From Sophora flavescens (lineage: Eukaryota; Streptophyta; Magnoliopsida; Fabales; Fabaceae), in NCBI GenBank assembly GCA_030762895.1, contig CM061067.1, positions 165,104,518-165,168,517 on the forward strand: a stretch of 64,000 nt of DNA, read 5' to 3'. The position numbers and the translations under genes were made by a program. Numbering within the stretch: the stretch's first letter is position 1; each line of letters starts with the position of its first letter. A model generated the notes under the pieces. It made no database searches. It was given only the letters and a program-made list of their open reading frames with translations, and had not been told where the DNA came from. Positions 52,501-62,777 of this stretch are shown here, piece after piece.

Positions 52501-52703
52501 GCCTTCTTGAATACATTTCCATTAACATATCCATATTCGCCTTCTTGAATACCTTATCTTTTAAGATACCCAGATTCTCTTTCTTGAATACCTTATCTAT
52601 TAAGATATCCAGATTCGCCTTCTTGAATATCTTGTTCACCAAGATATCCAGAATAAAATTTTCACCATCTTGAACATCTTGTCCACCAAGATATCCAGAT
52701 TAA
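52501..52703. repeat. About 39-bp tandem repeat, five copies
   Basis: GCCTTCTTGAATACC-type units starting near 52501, 52538, 52577, 52616 and 52660, each followed by AAGATATCCAGATT or a variant. Confidence 0.8.
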
Positions 52704-55378
52704 CGCCATAGGCATGTCTGTCGATTAAATACATGTAAAACATTTTGTTCACGACGTTTTCTTTATGTTCAATCTTTCCTTTTCGAGGCTCAAAGGCTCA
52801 CGACCAATCCAAAGTTTAAACATTTAAGTTTAAAAATCATACCAATCAAATAGACTCCAAGCCAAAAATGTATTCCAATAAAACAGACTTCAAGTCAATA
52901 ATGTGCAAATCACGAAATCTAAACCGATGCACCAGATTTAGATTCGTAGACTTTGGCGCACAAAAATCAATATCACTTTTTATAAGACATCTAGTCGATA
53001 ACTTCACCTATTGGACCCCTGACCCATACCATAGAACACTAGACCCCGATGTCTCGGCGGCTAGGTTCGTCTTTCAAATTAAAAACATTGTCGTTCTGTG
53101 AAACACAAATTCAAAAACAAAATTTCCTTAACTTTTCCAAGTTGTCGAAAATAACCCGTTGCATAAATCTACTTTACAGAAAATCCTTTTACGGTAGAAA
53201 TTCGTTTTATAAAATCATCAAAATCACTTAAAATTCATTTTCTTTCAAAAATCAATATTTTGAACCTGAAAATATTGCTTTGAAACTAATTCTCCGTTTT
53301 AACTAATATTACTGTTTTTAATAATACTATCGTAAATATTGTCGGAATTGTCCGACGTTAGACGTTTTAAAAACGTTTTAAGTCCAAATATGACTTTTCT
53401 AGTAAAATAATTTTTCCAACACCATAATAAAATTATTTTTGAAACTTATTTTCTTAAAATAACATTTTCTAATATTTAGAAATTTCTTACGTCAAAATTA
53501 GCGGTACTAAATTATTTTCACAGTTACGTCTCGCTATGACTCATAAAACATTCTTACGTCGTTAAATCATTAAAATAATATTATTTTAAACTTTTTCTCA
53601 TTTTCAACCAACCAAATACTTAAGTAATATTATATTATTATTTCTCATCAATTAAAACTCATTATTCCGTAAAAAGTTTTTAATGCTTTTAACCTCGTTA
53701 TTAATTGAGCACTGACCACTGTCAGGTGGTCAGTGCTTTTCAATCCACAAACAACATCAACAATCATCAACAATATTATAGTAATTAACCCAGGCAGATC
53801 ATGCATCAAAACACTATAATACATAATTACAAATAAATAAACACAAATAAAATAGCACGACATAAAATAACTTAAACAAACACCACAACCACAGATAAAT
53901 AATACAGACCAACAACTTGATAGCACGTAACCATCGGAAAAATCCCTCAGGCAATCCCCTCTTACCTCTTGAAGAATTTATCTCTCGATTAAAACATTAC
54001 CGTGAATCCGGAAGTTGTCAACACACGTACACAATACAATTCTTTATCCTTCAACAACCATAATCAACCAATCAAAATCAAACAAATAAAATCACCTTTT
54101 CCTCTATAGATAGGTCACGGCCATGCTAGGGTTTTGTGACTAAAATTTTTCTAAAATTCTTAAGTCTTTGGATTAGTGATCCTTAAGTACTTAAGACATA
54201 GTATTAATGATTTAACACAAAGAATTGAAACCAAATATTCCAATTCCTCCTAAACTCAATTTCGTCCATACATGAAAACATGAGCTAGGGATTTTATTTG
54301 AACTCAACAACTTGGATTCATCATACATATTCAATAGAAAGATGGAATCCGTGATTATTTTCAAATGAAATGAACAAAAGTTCCTCCACCCACATATATA
54401 GGGTTTCGGCCTTTGAGATAAAAATAGAGAGGAAAATTTGTTTGTAACAAACTCTTGGATTATGATAATGGAGATGATAACTAACTCATAGAAATTGACT
54501 TCATATTTTTAGGATTTTTCTATGATTTTATAGAGAATTTCAATTCTAGATCTAGGAATTGAAAATGATGAACAAGCCATTAAATCATGAAAATAATTGA
54601 AGAACATGATGATAATCAAGTGAGAAGAGTATGGTATACCTATTGGAAATGAAAAATGTGCAAGGAATCAAGCACTTCCTTCACAAATTAAGACTATGTA
54701 ACTTAAGCTTTTTAAGAGAAAATGGTGAAACTTGGTGAAGATGATGAACATTGCCTTTTATAGAAATGGAGTGGGCTCATGGAGGAGGCTTGGGCCGTGG
54801 GATTTAAGGGTTATAAGGGTCTAAGGCTTAATTTTATAGGGACAAAATTATAATCTTGTACAATGACAAACTTGTGATTAAAACCAACATGAATGACATA
54901 ATTGTAAAATCCCTAAAAAGCCATCATGACTAATGTGAGTCATCTATATGACTCACCCTTATGAGTCATCACTTGTCTTCATCCATCGAATGTCGGATTT
55001 TGTCTCCGCATGTCCGTTCTCGACTCCGTTGATTACCCGATTTAGGTTTTTACGCCGGAATCGAGTATAATAACCTATTTATTTTGAAAAATTTCAAAAT
55101 AACCTATATCGTTGGAAACTTCATAAAAACCCTAAGTATTTCGTTCACGAGTCAAAATTAGGTCTTCTGATCAGTATAAATATGCTGTCAGTGAAATTCA
55201 TAGACCAGGTTTCGCCTTACTTTTCCACCTAAATTTTAATCATAACTCTCTACTATTAAGTAGAGTGTAAATAAGGTTTCGGTTTAATTAAATAAATTTT
55301 CTAAGTCTTAGATAAAAATATAAACAAATTTATATAAATTTATGATATTAAAAGCAGAAAAACTCGGGGTGTTACATA

Positions 55379-55505
55379 AGGCATTGGTTAAGGAATCAAA
55401 AAAGGTAATTTTGTATGGAAAATCAATGTATTTATTGTAATAAAAAATGTTAAACTTAGATTCTCAATACAACTTTCCTTTTATGATTTCCTTAACCAAT
55501 GCCCT
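55379..55505. mobile_element. Small hairpin MITE, TA flanks
   Basis: AGGCATTGGTTAAGGAA at the left and TTTCCTTAACCAATGCCCT at the right, with TA on both sides. The 127-bp element abuts the LTR end at 55376. Confidence 0.65.
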
Positions 55506-55900
55506 TACGACACTCGTTATTAAAATCCGAAAGATTTTTATACTATATAATAACTAGTAACAAATCATGGTATGAGTAACTTTTAAGGTAATTAAGATAA
55601 AAAGTTAAGTATTTTTAATGATATGACAATGTATGCTAGATTGATGGTATAATTTTGTTTACATTGACAATGTAACACCCGGGTGCCGACGAGGGCGAGG
55701 AGTGGTCGCTGGTGCAAGAAGGCACGGACAAGGAGCGGTTCCTGGCAGGCTTCTAGGCGGAGGGACACATGAATGAACCGATTACACACCCGAATGAGAG
55801 GGATCCTGAGACTGTGTAGGTATGGGACTATACAGTTGAGGATGGCTTATATGAATTGATTGGTACTACCTATACTAACAAGATGCATCTTCTTTTCGGA

Positions 55901-55990
55901 AGCCCGTCACTTAAGAACTCCACAATTAAGCGTGCTTGACTTGGAGCAATTCTGGGATGGGTGACCTCCTGGGAAGTTTTTCAGGAAGCG
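55901..55990 (+). repeat. 5S rRNA-derived core, first LTR
   Basis: ATTAAGCGTGCTTGACTTGG and GGGATGGGTGACCTCCTGGG correspond to the A-box and C-box regions of 5S rRNA. Confidence 0.9.
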
Positions 55991-56379
55991 TGTGAGTGAG
56001 GACAAAGCACACTGAAAAGACCCGTGTTGGTCTGTGGGGACATTCGTCAATCCATAAAGCAGCCAGGGATGTTACAAATGGTATCAGAGCGGCACCTCTC
56101 CCAGTACAGTGTGGTTCGGGGACGAACCAAGCGGAAGCTGGTGGGCATGTAACACCCGAGTGCCGACGAGGGCGAGGAGTGGTCGCCGGTGCAAGAAGGC
56201 ACGGACAAGGAGCTGCTCCTGGCAGGCTTCTAGGCGGAGGGACACATGAATGAACCGATTACACAGCCGAATGAGAGGGATCCTGAGACTGTGTAGGTAT
56301 GGGACTATACAGTTGAGGATGGCTTATATGAATTGATTGGTACTACCTATACTAACAAGATGCATCTTCTTTTCGGAAG

Positions 56380-56466
56380 CCCATCACTTAAGAACTCCAC
56401 AGTTAAGCGTGCTAGACTTGGAGCAATTCTGGGATGGGTGACCTCCTGGGAAGTTTTCCAGGAAGC
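56380..56466 (+). repeat. 5S rRNA-derived core, second LTR
   Basis: AGTTAAGCGTGCTAGACTTGG and GGGATGGGTGACCTCCTGGG; same arrangement as in the first LTR. Confidence 0.9.
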
Positions 56467-56553
56467 GTGTGAGTGAGGACAAAGCACGCTGAAAAGACCC
56501 GTGTTGGTCTGTGGGGACATTCGTCAATCCATAAAGCAGTCAGGGATGTTACA

Positions 56554-58084
56554 TACAATATATAGTTATATACTATTTTAATTTATAAACTATTTAATAT
56601 GATTTGTGCAGTGATTTAATGACCTGTATAGAAAATAAAGAAGGATATAAAATAAGTTTTTGATGTACAATTTTACTATTAAAATAATTGAATTAAAATA
56701 TCAATATTTTTATACTTCTATTATTTAGGTGGGTTGACTCGACAATACGTTAACTCATTGTAAAGTGTGATGAGTTGGTATTTTCAATATATATTCGAGA
56801 AATGAGTCAATCCGTCTTATCATTGGTCTCATTCTAGGCCGTTGGTGACGGGTCGGGGCGAATCAACCGGATTTACCATCTCTAATTTACACATGCAATT
56901 AATTAAACCAACCATGCTATATAAGTTGGGGAATAGGCTTCTCAAAGCATTTTTGTGAATAACTCATCACTAACTTGAAATTTTAGCCGGATACAAAGTG
57001 GATTAGAAGCTGGTGCTGACGCCTGACACTTCTACCACTCTTTTTTTTTTAGCGGTGACTAATCTCCTCCGGAGAACCTATTGGGCACACAAGGTGGATT
57101 CTCCCCTTCCAACCAGGTTTTCTTCATAAAAAGTCAGGATTCGAACCCCTAATCACTTTCTACCGCTCTCTTTTATATGCCCCGTGTGAATCGTGGGAAC
57201 AAAGCCAATAGTAGAAATTGCGGGAATGGGGATTTGATAATTTTGATGTTAACTATTATTTTATATTTTAAAATATTTTTGCATAGTATTAGTCGCAAAA
57301 GTTATTGGATATTTCTATGGGAAACAATATATGTCTTTGGGGCCATATTTCAGAGTGTATTTAGAAAAGTACGTAGAAAACTTATTTGAGTTTATGAGAA
57401 TGACTTATAAAAAAAAATTATACAAATAATTTATAAAAAAATATTTATAATCTTCATATAAGTTCATTTAGTTAATTTATTGTAATAAGATTGTCAGAAA
57501 AATTAAAAAAAAAGTTTTTTTTTAACTTATATAAAAAAATATTGAATAAATATTTAACTAAATTGTTTATCCAAATATATCCTTCGGATATTTGATCTTA
57601 ATCTCGATAATGCATAGCCTGTATAAGCAATTAAGCAAAATAATTAAGCAATATTAACCTTTGAAAAGTAAAATAGATAAATAAATAAAGAATCAATTAA
57701 TGCTTTTATTAACCAAAGCAAATATTCAATATTGTTTTGGTAGTTAATGGAAGGGAGGGAAGGGAGGACATATATTGCTGCAATGATAATCCTTGCAGCC
57801 TTGAATTCTGCTTCTTTATAGTGTGACAAGTATGGGCTACGGTGCATTCTTCCATTGTCAATTGTCCTTCTACTCCTTTACCTTTTATCTTGCTGCCGCT
57901 TGCATTCCTTACCCTCAAGTGTCTTTTTAACAATATATATTAATTATTTATTTTTAATATAAAAAGTTAATGTTTGCTTGGAGTGGGAGGCAAGGTTGGA
58001 GGAAAGACGAGACCCTTGTGTTTACGTCCTAGTTATTGAGGTAATATCCTCTCGCCCTCCTTGCCATTTGCTGTATAGAGAATA
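56554..58084. other. AT-rich non-coding stretch
   Basis: No supported gene. A minus-strand 74-codon frame at 57709-57933 (MEECTVAHTCHTIKK part) is somewhat less AT-rich than its surroundings but resembles nothing I know. A short segment at 57050-57150 (GAGAACCTATTGGGCACAC, GGATTCGAACCCCT) looks like a decayed repeat. Confidence 0.5.
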
Positions 58085-58468
58085 TGCTTAATTGTATTTT
58101 TAGTTCCTTAACTATTTTTTTTTGTGATTTTGATCTCTCAAAAATTTTAATTATATTTTTGGTCCCTTAATTTTTTTGATTGTGTGATTTTGGTCCCTCA
58201 AAAACTTTTATTACACAATTTGTCCCTCGACTTGTAAAATTGTGCGATTTTGGTCCCTCGAAAATTTAATTGCACATTGACTAGTCATGGACAGGAGGAC
58301 TGATTTTGCACAATTCGACAAATTAGATGATTAAATGTGTCATTAAATTTTTGAGGGACCAAAATCACACAATTGAAAAAGTTGAGGAACTAAAAGTGCA
58401 ACTGAATTTTTTGAAGGACCAAAATTGCATTATTGAAAAAGTTGAGGGACCATAAGTGCAATTAAGCC
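58085..58468. mobile_element. Second foldback MITE, Mutator-like
   Basis: Ends (T)GCTTAATTGTATTTTTAG and GCAATTAAGCC; the whole element folds back on itself with TTTTGGTCCCTC motifs. TAGAGAATA (58076-58084) and TGAAGAATA (58469-58477) are a 9-bp duplication with 7 of 9 matches. Confidence 0.75.
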
Positions 58469-58477
58469 TGAAGAATA

Positions 58478-59050
58478 TATTTCAAAGTTACAACTAATAG
58501 TTGAACTAACTGATGAATGAAAAATGACATAAAAGACATGTTTATATTTTTTTTTTTGGGATAAATCTTATTTATATATTATTTATTTTAAAATAATTAC
58601 ACTTTTAATACTTCAGTTTATTTTAAATTATTTATCATTTTAAAAATTTAAATATTAATTTTAAATTTTAAATAAATTTAATTATTTTTAATAAATAAAC
58701 TGAGATAATAAAAACAAAATGATATATTGATATGATTCTTATATATATTTTATTTTATTTTATTTTTACAGATAAATGTAAAAAAAATTATCCTAAATAT
58801 ATCTAGGTAGCATTTTCTATTTTATTTAATTGGGAATAAATGAGAAATTTAATTAAAATAATATAAAGAAAAAACAAGAGAAAAAATTGTAAGCAATAAG
58901 TTATATGTTCAAATGTTACTTCATTAGAAAGAAATACTATCATACTATAAGATAGTGAAAAAAATGTTGTAAGCTAATTAGAAAAATGATAATCAAGCGA
59001 TGCTACTTTTTTGTACATCATAAGTTGTTCGCTGTAAATTAGGAGATTGG
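58478..59050. other. AT-rich non-coding stretch
   Basis: Very AT-rich, no gene, no clear repeat unit. Confidence 0.6.
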
Positions 59051-59210
59051 TATTAGAGCTGGCAATTCGGGTCATCCGGCCCAACCCGAGCCAACCGGGT
59101 CAGAGTGAAGATGCAGGCCCGGCCAGGCCAGTCCGGCCCGGTTTTCCTGTGGGCTACATATCTAGCGGCCCAACCTAGCCCTATGACGGGCTAGCGAGCC
59201 AAACCAGCCC
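59051..59210. repeat. GC-rich fragment, hAT-like end
   Basis: Starts TAGAGCTGGCAATTCGGGTC, a sequence type that begins some plant hAT-related elements, then GGCCCGGCCAGGCC-type repeats. The opposite end was not found. A second GC-rich piece with CCCGCC motifs is at about 61146-61290. Confidence 0.4.
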
Positions 59211-59639
59211 TTATTTTAAAAAATAAAAAATTAATTACAGTAAGCTCATTCAATAAAGAATAAAGACCACTGGAATACAATTGGGTATAACCTGCCCTCA
59301 CAAGTCCTGCAACATATTTTGCTGATGCAGAAGTTGTCCATAATAATTAAACAACACATCATATCTTAGCGAATGATGATAAAAAATGAAAGTGAACATG
59401 CTTGCGAAGGAACTAGTGGCGGTGGGGGACAAGTAAATAAACATTCAAATTAAACATTGAAATGTATAACTAACTCGGAAGTGTAGCCATGATAATGATC
59501 CATTTTAAAAATGAATATAACCACTGCAACAGTAACTAATATTACATAATTCCAGCAACTAGAGCAAGGCGATTCAGGCGAAGCAAGAGCGGATAATGAA
59601 CGGAGCAAGACGGCGCACGACAGCACGAGCAAAGCGAAG

Positions 59640-61010
59640 TTGAAGCAAGAGCAAGCGAGCAGCTATGTTACAGTATCAAGTTTGGAGATCATTGAATCAT
59701 ATATTCTGATCAATGTATTTGATGGTATAAAGCCCATGAACCACGATAACCATTACGCCATGAGTAATATTGGGCAATGTGTGGACCGAAGTTTCGTTTG
59801 TCGTGATGACAATTGAGTCCTAGGTTGGTTAAGGTGTTGGATTATGCACAAAACAACTATTGGTGGTGCCTAGGGTATTCCAATTAGTTGAAATCTGTTG
59901 GACATTGGATTCTTTTCGTTGTCAATGGCCCGTTTAAAACCCCTGATCAACGGAAATGAAAAACGAGGAGTTGGTAGAGTTGTGAGTGAGAGTGGGTTAT
60001 TGAAGTGTCATGCATTCTTTCAAAATTTCGATGAATGCCGGGTATGAGACCCTGTGGACTGAATTATTACTCTATGGTTATTGTTTATATACTATGAACA
60101 TTTTGTATATGTTTTTGTGTGTCGCGCATATAGTTATCTTTTTGAACTTATATATTGGTGACTCACTCTTTTATACTTTATGTTGTGCGTTTTCTGTGTG
60201 GGTTATATATATGTTGAGTACAGATGGATCCGAACGAGCCGGGCTTGGCCTTCTCGGGGATCCGAGCCCTAGTTTTTGATCAATCTGATGAGTGCAGCGC
60301 CTAGGAAATCAACCCTGGAGCCAGGAGCACTGTCTATACCGATCCAGTGAGGACTTTGTCAGGGGCTGTTGCAGATGGACCGCAACATCGAGTACATAGT
60401 ATGGAGACTATCCAAGTCTCACTTCCACCTATCTGGATGATCCTACAGTATCTAGTGCAGCAGGGAGATCTCAAGCACTACCCTCCCCACTATGTCGAGC
60501 CTCTACAAGGAGTGCCGTCGAGTGGACCTCCGACTCCTGTCATCTTAGTACCTGGAGGGATTCATGATGTTGATGAGGAGGATCCTGAAGAGGATCCAGT
60601 TGAGGACTCAGTCCATCATTCCCCGGATGATGCAGTGGTACCTAATGTGGGGGCAGATGTGGAGGCGTTCTCTCCGGATTCACCTCCTCCTGGTGAGGAA
60701 GTCTGTACCGGACTTCCTAACGGTTTTCTATAGATTGACCAACTGTAGGGTAGTGACCTAACTATAGGATGGTGGGACTTTTGTTAGTCTGAAATCTAGC
60801 TGTGGAGAGCCTTCTTTTTGGGTTGTAGTAGTTAAGACTCCCACTAGGTTTGTTTTATGCTTTTCTCGTTTTAGTGTGGCTTTGTTTTATCTTCTAACTG
60901 TGTGACTGTGACTAGTGACCTGGTACGATAAAGGTCGGGTGATGTATGATACTATGATGCATTTGTGATATATATCAACGTGTGTATGTTAATGATGTTG
61001 TATGTACGCT
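59640..61010 (+). repeat. Degenerate chromovirus-type LTR fragment
   Basis: Its ORF and the surrounding sequence match the opposite-strand LTR at 51652-52190 (for example GGAGACTATCC versus GGAGACTGTCG, and CTACAGTA). No LTR ends or internal region were found. Confidence 0.55.
60224..60733 (+). pseudogene. Acidic Pro-rich ORF inside LTR fragment, one internal TAG
   Basis: ATG 60224 (MDPNEPGLAFSGIR) directly follows an acceptor-like TTGAGTACAG. TAG at 60302-60304 comes after 26 codons, followed by EIN as in the other copy. Then METIQVSLPPIWMILQYL, an acidic block (DVDEEDPEEDPVEDS), and LPNGFL before the final TAG at 60731-60733. Similar layout and motifs to 51757-52182. Unknown function. Confidence 0.6.
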
Positions 61011-61516
61011 TAGGTAATAATTGTATTAAAAGAAATAAAAAATTTACCACCATTTTTTAAATGATAAGTAATTAGAAAATTATATTGTTTCTGAAAGTAA
61101 CCAACAACAATTATTTTAAGTTCACTTGAGTTATTTTTACGCAATCGAGTTTCTTTAAATGTGATATCCCGGGAAGGGATGTCGCACTCCCCTCCGCCAA
61201 CCCGCCTAAAACAGGGTGGGGTGCGGGGGGTTGAATGTTGAAAATGGGTTGAAAATCACAGTTTGACGACGGGTTGGTGGGTTGACCCATCAAAGATAAG
61301 ATAAAAAAAATAATTGAATATTAAATTCCTTGAAAATTATAAAAAATAATAAAAATAAAAAACACCTAAATAATATTGTTGATTTCTCATCTATAACGAA
61401 ATAAAGTATCGGTAATGATTTCTCATCATTTACTTTTGAAGTTTTGAAGTCAAGATAAATATTATGTAGCAAAAAAGCAAAATAAAGCATGCATTAAAAC
61501 TTACAGGTTTGCTAAT
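61011..61516. other. Non-coding stretch
   Basis: AT-rich apart from the GC-rich fragment at 61146-61290. No gene seen. Confidence 0.5.
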
Positions 61517-62232
61517 TTGACACAAAATGTCGGACAACATACGTACACCGTATGAACAGTGTCGCACAGTACGGCACTGTAGTTGTACTGTACGGCACTG
61601 TAGCACAGCTTTTTTATTTTTTTTAAATTTAAATTTTTTTTGTAAATAAATTTTTTGATTAAGTATGGGCATTCACCACATATTTGAAGGCATTCACCAG
61701 ATAATTGAACTACGTTCACCAGATAATCTAAGGCATCCACAAGCTAATTTAGTATAGGCATTCACCACATATTCGAAGGCATTCACCAGATAAGTGAACT
61801 ACGTTCACCAGATAATCTAAGGCATCCAAAACTCGGTTTTAGTATGGGCATTCACCAGATATTCGAAGGCATTCACCAGATAATTGAACTACGTTCACCA
61901 GATACTCTAAGGCATCCAAAACTTGGTTTTAGTATGAGCATTCACCACATATTTGAAGGCATTCACCAGATAATTGAACTACGTTCACCAGATAATCTAA
62001 GGCATCCAAAACTTAGTTTTAGTATGGGCATTCACCACATATTTGAATGCATTCACCAGATATTTGTACCCCGTTCACCAGATATTGACACATACTTAAT
62101 CAAAAAATTTATTTACAAAAAAAATTTAAATTTAAAAAAAAATGCTACAGTGCCGCACAGTGCAGCTACAGTGCCGCACTGTGCGGCACTGTTCATACGG
62201 TGTACCGTATGTTGTCCCAAATTCTGTGTCAA
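61517..62232. mobile_element. Inverted-repeat element with tandem 90-bp core
   Basis: Arms of about 145 bases: TTGACACAAAATGTCGGACA at the left and its near complement at the right (TTGTCCCAAATTCTGTGTCAA). Both arms carry ACACCGTATGAACAGTG and several GCGGCACTGTAG motifs. Between the arms are five tandem repeats. No target duplication identified; similarity may extend slightly outward of the stated ends. Confidence 0.75.
61668..62090. repeat. Tandem 90-bp repeat, five copies
   Basis: GGCATTCACCACATAT (or variant) starts at 61668, 61757, 61847, 61937 and 62027. Each unit has three ACGTTCACCAGATA/GCATTCACCAGATA subunits. The last three copies stay open in one frame, giving 30-residue repeats, but this is probably a consequence of the unit length. 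Confidence 0.88.
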
Positions 62233-62777
62233 AAAATCATTTCCGTAAAACTTATAGTTATGGCCATGCTTGCAAGCTCTCTCTGGGCTTTTTGACCAAA
62301 TTGGGTTCCTTTTATAAATTATTTACCAGTTTAGGGTTATTCTGAAACTATTTATCAATGGGGGGTCGTTTTGGACATGTGGCATTTTTTTTTCTTCAAT
62401 CTGACAGGTCAAAGGCGCCACTGCAGATGACGCCACCCATTTTTTAAATAATAAAAAAAAAGGCAAAAGGGGAGGCGCCACTGCAAATGGCGCCTTCCCA
62501 TACAGTGGCACCTCCCCTGCAGTGTACCACGTGGCACTGGGGGCCCCCAACCAAAAATTGGACGCTTACAATTTTAAAGGAACAACGCTGCAAAAAAATT
62601 ATACTATAAGTATAGGGAATAACGATGACATTAATGATAAAGTATCTATTTAAAACAACAAGAGGCAATAAAAAAATCTCATAATAATAAGTAGCAAATA
62701 ATATCACAGGAGGCATAAAAAAATAATAGCAATAACAATTTACACCAATAAATATTCATCTAGTAGGTTATATCCTA
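62233..62777. other. Non-coding stretch with repeated GGCGCC motifs
   Basis: GGCGCCACTGCAGATGACGCC (about 62413) recurs as GGCGCCACTGCAAATGGCGCC (about 62474), within a segment that also has GTGGCACCTCCCCTGCAGTG. No gene seen. Confidence 0.5.

Larger units (their letters stand above)
51652..55376 (-). repeat. Chromovirus-type LTR related to the Tekay-like LTR
   Basis: Ends GGGGTGTTACA at 55376. Aligns with 36619-39621 in several places: ACCCAGGCAGATCATGCAT (53788 and 37068), and the terminal 250 bases (AAAATTAGGTCTTCTGATCAG; GTTTCGCCTTACTTT). A TATA box (CTATAAAAGG, minus) is at 54754-54763. Palindrome GCACTGACCAC...GTGGTCAGTGC is at about 53707-53734. No internal region is attached, so it is a solo or truncated LTR; its left end was probably separated by the copia insertion. 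Confidence 0.75.
55671..56553 (+). mobile_element. Complete Cassandra TRIM retrotransposon
   Basis: Two 406-bp LTRs (55671-56076 and 56148-56553), each TGTAACACCC to GGGATGTTACA, separated by 71 bases holding PBS TGGTATCAGAGC (56079) and a polypurine-like GCGGAAGCTGGTGGGCA. Flanks GACAA and TACAA form an imperfect 5-bp duplication. No coding capacity; Cassandra elements rely on other elements' proteins. Confidence 0.93.

Noticed and set aside
55865..55990. A functional 5S rRNA gene
   Set aside because: Only the internal promoter regions resemble 5S; the copy lies inside a retrotransposon LTR and lacks a full-length match.
55996..56253. 85-codon plus-strand frame in the Cassandra
   Set aside because: It crosses LTR, PBS and the next LTR; the element is known to be non-coding.
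57709..57933. Host gene exon
   Set aside because: Short, no recognisable family, no supporting neighbouring exons.
61844..62248. 134-codon repeat protein
   Set aside because: The frame is open only because the tandem unit is a multiple of three; it runs from repeat into TIR.
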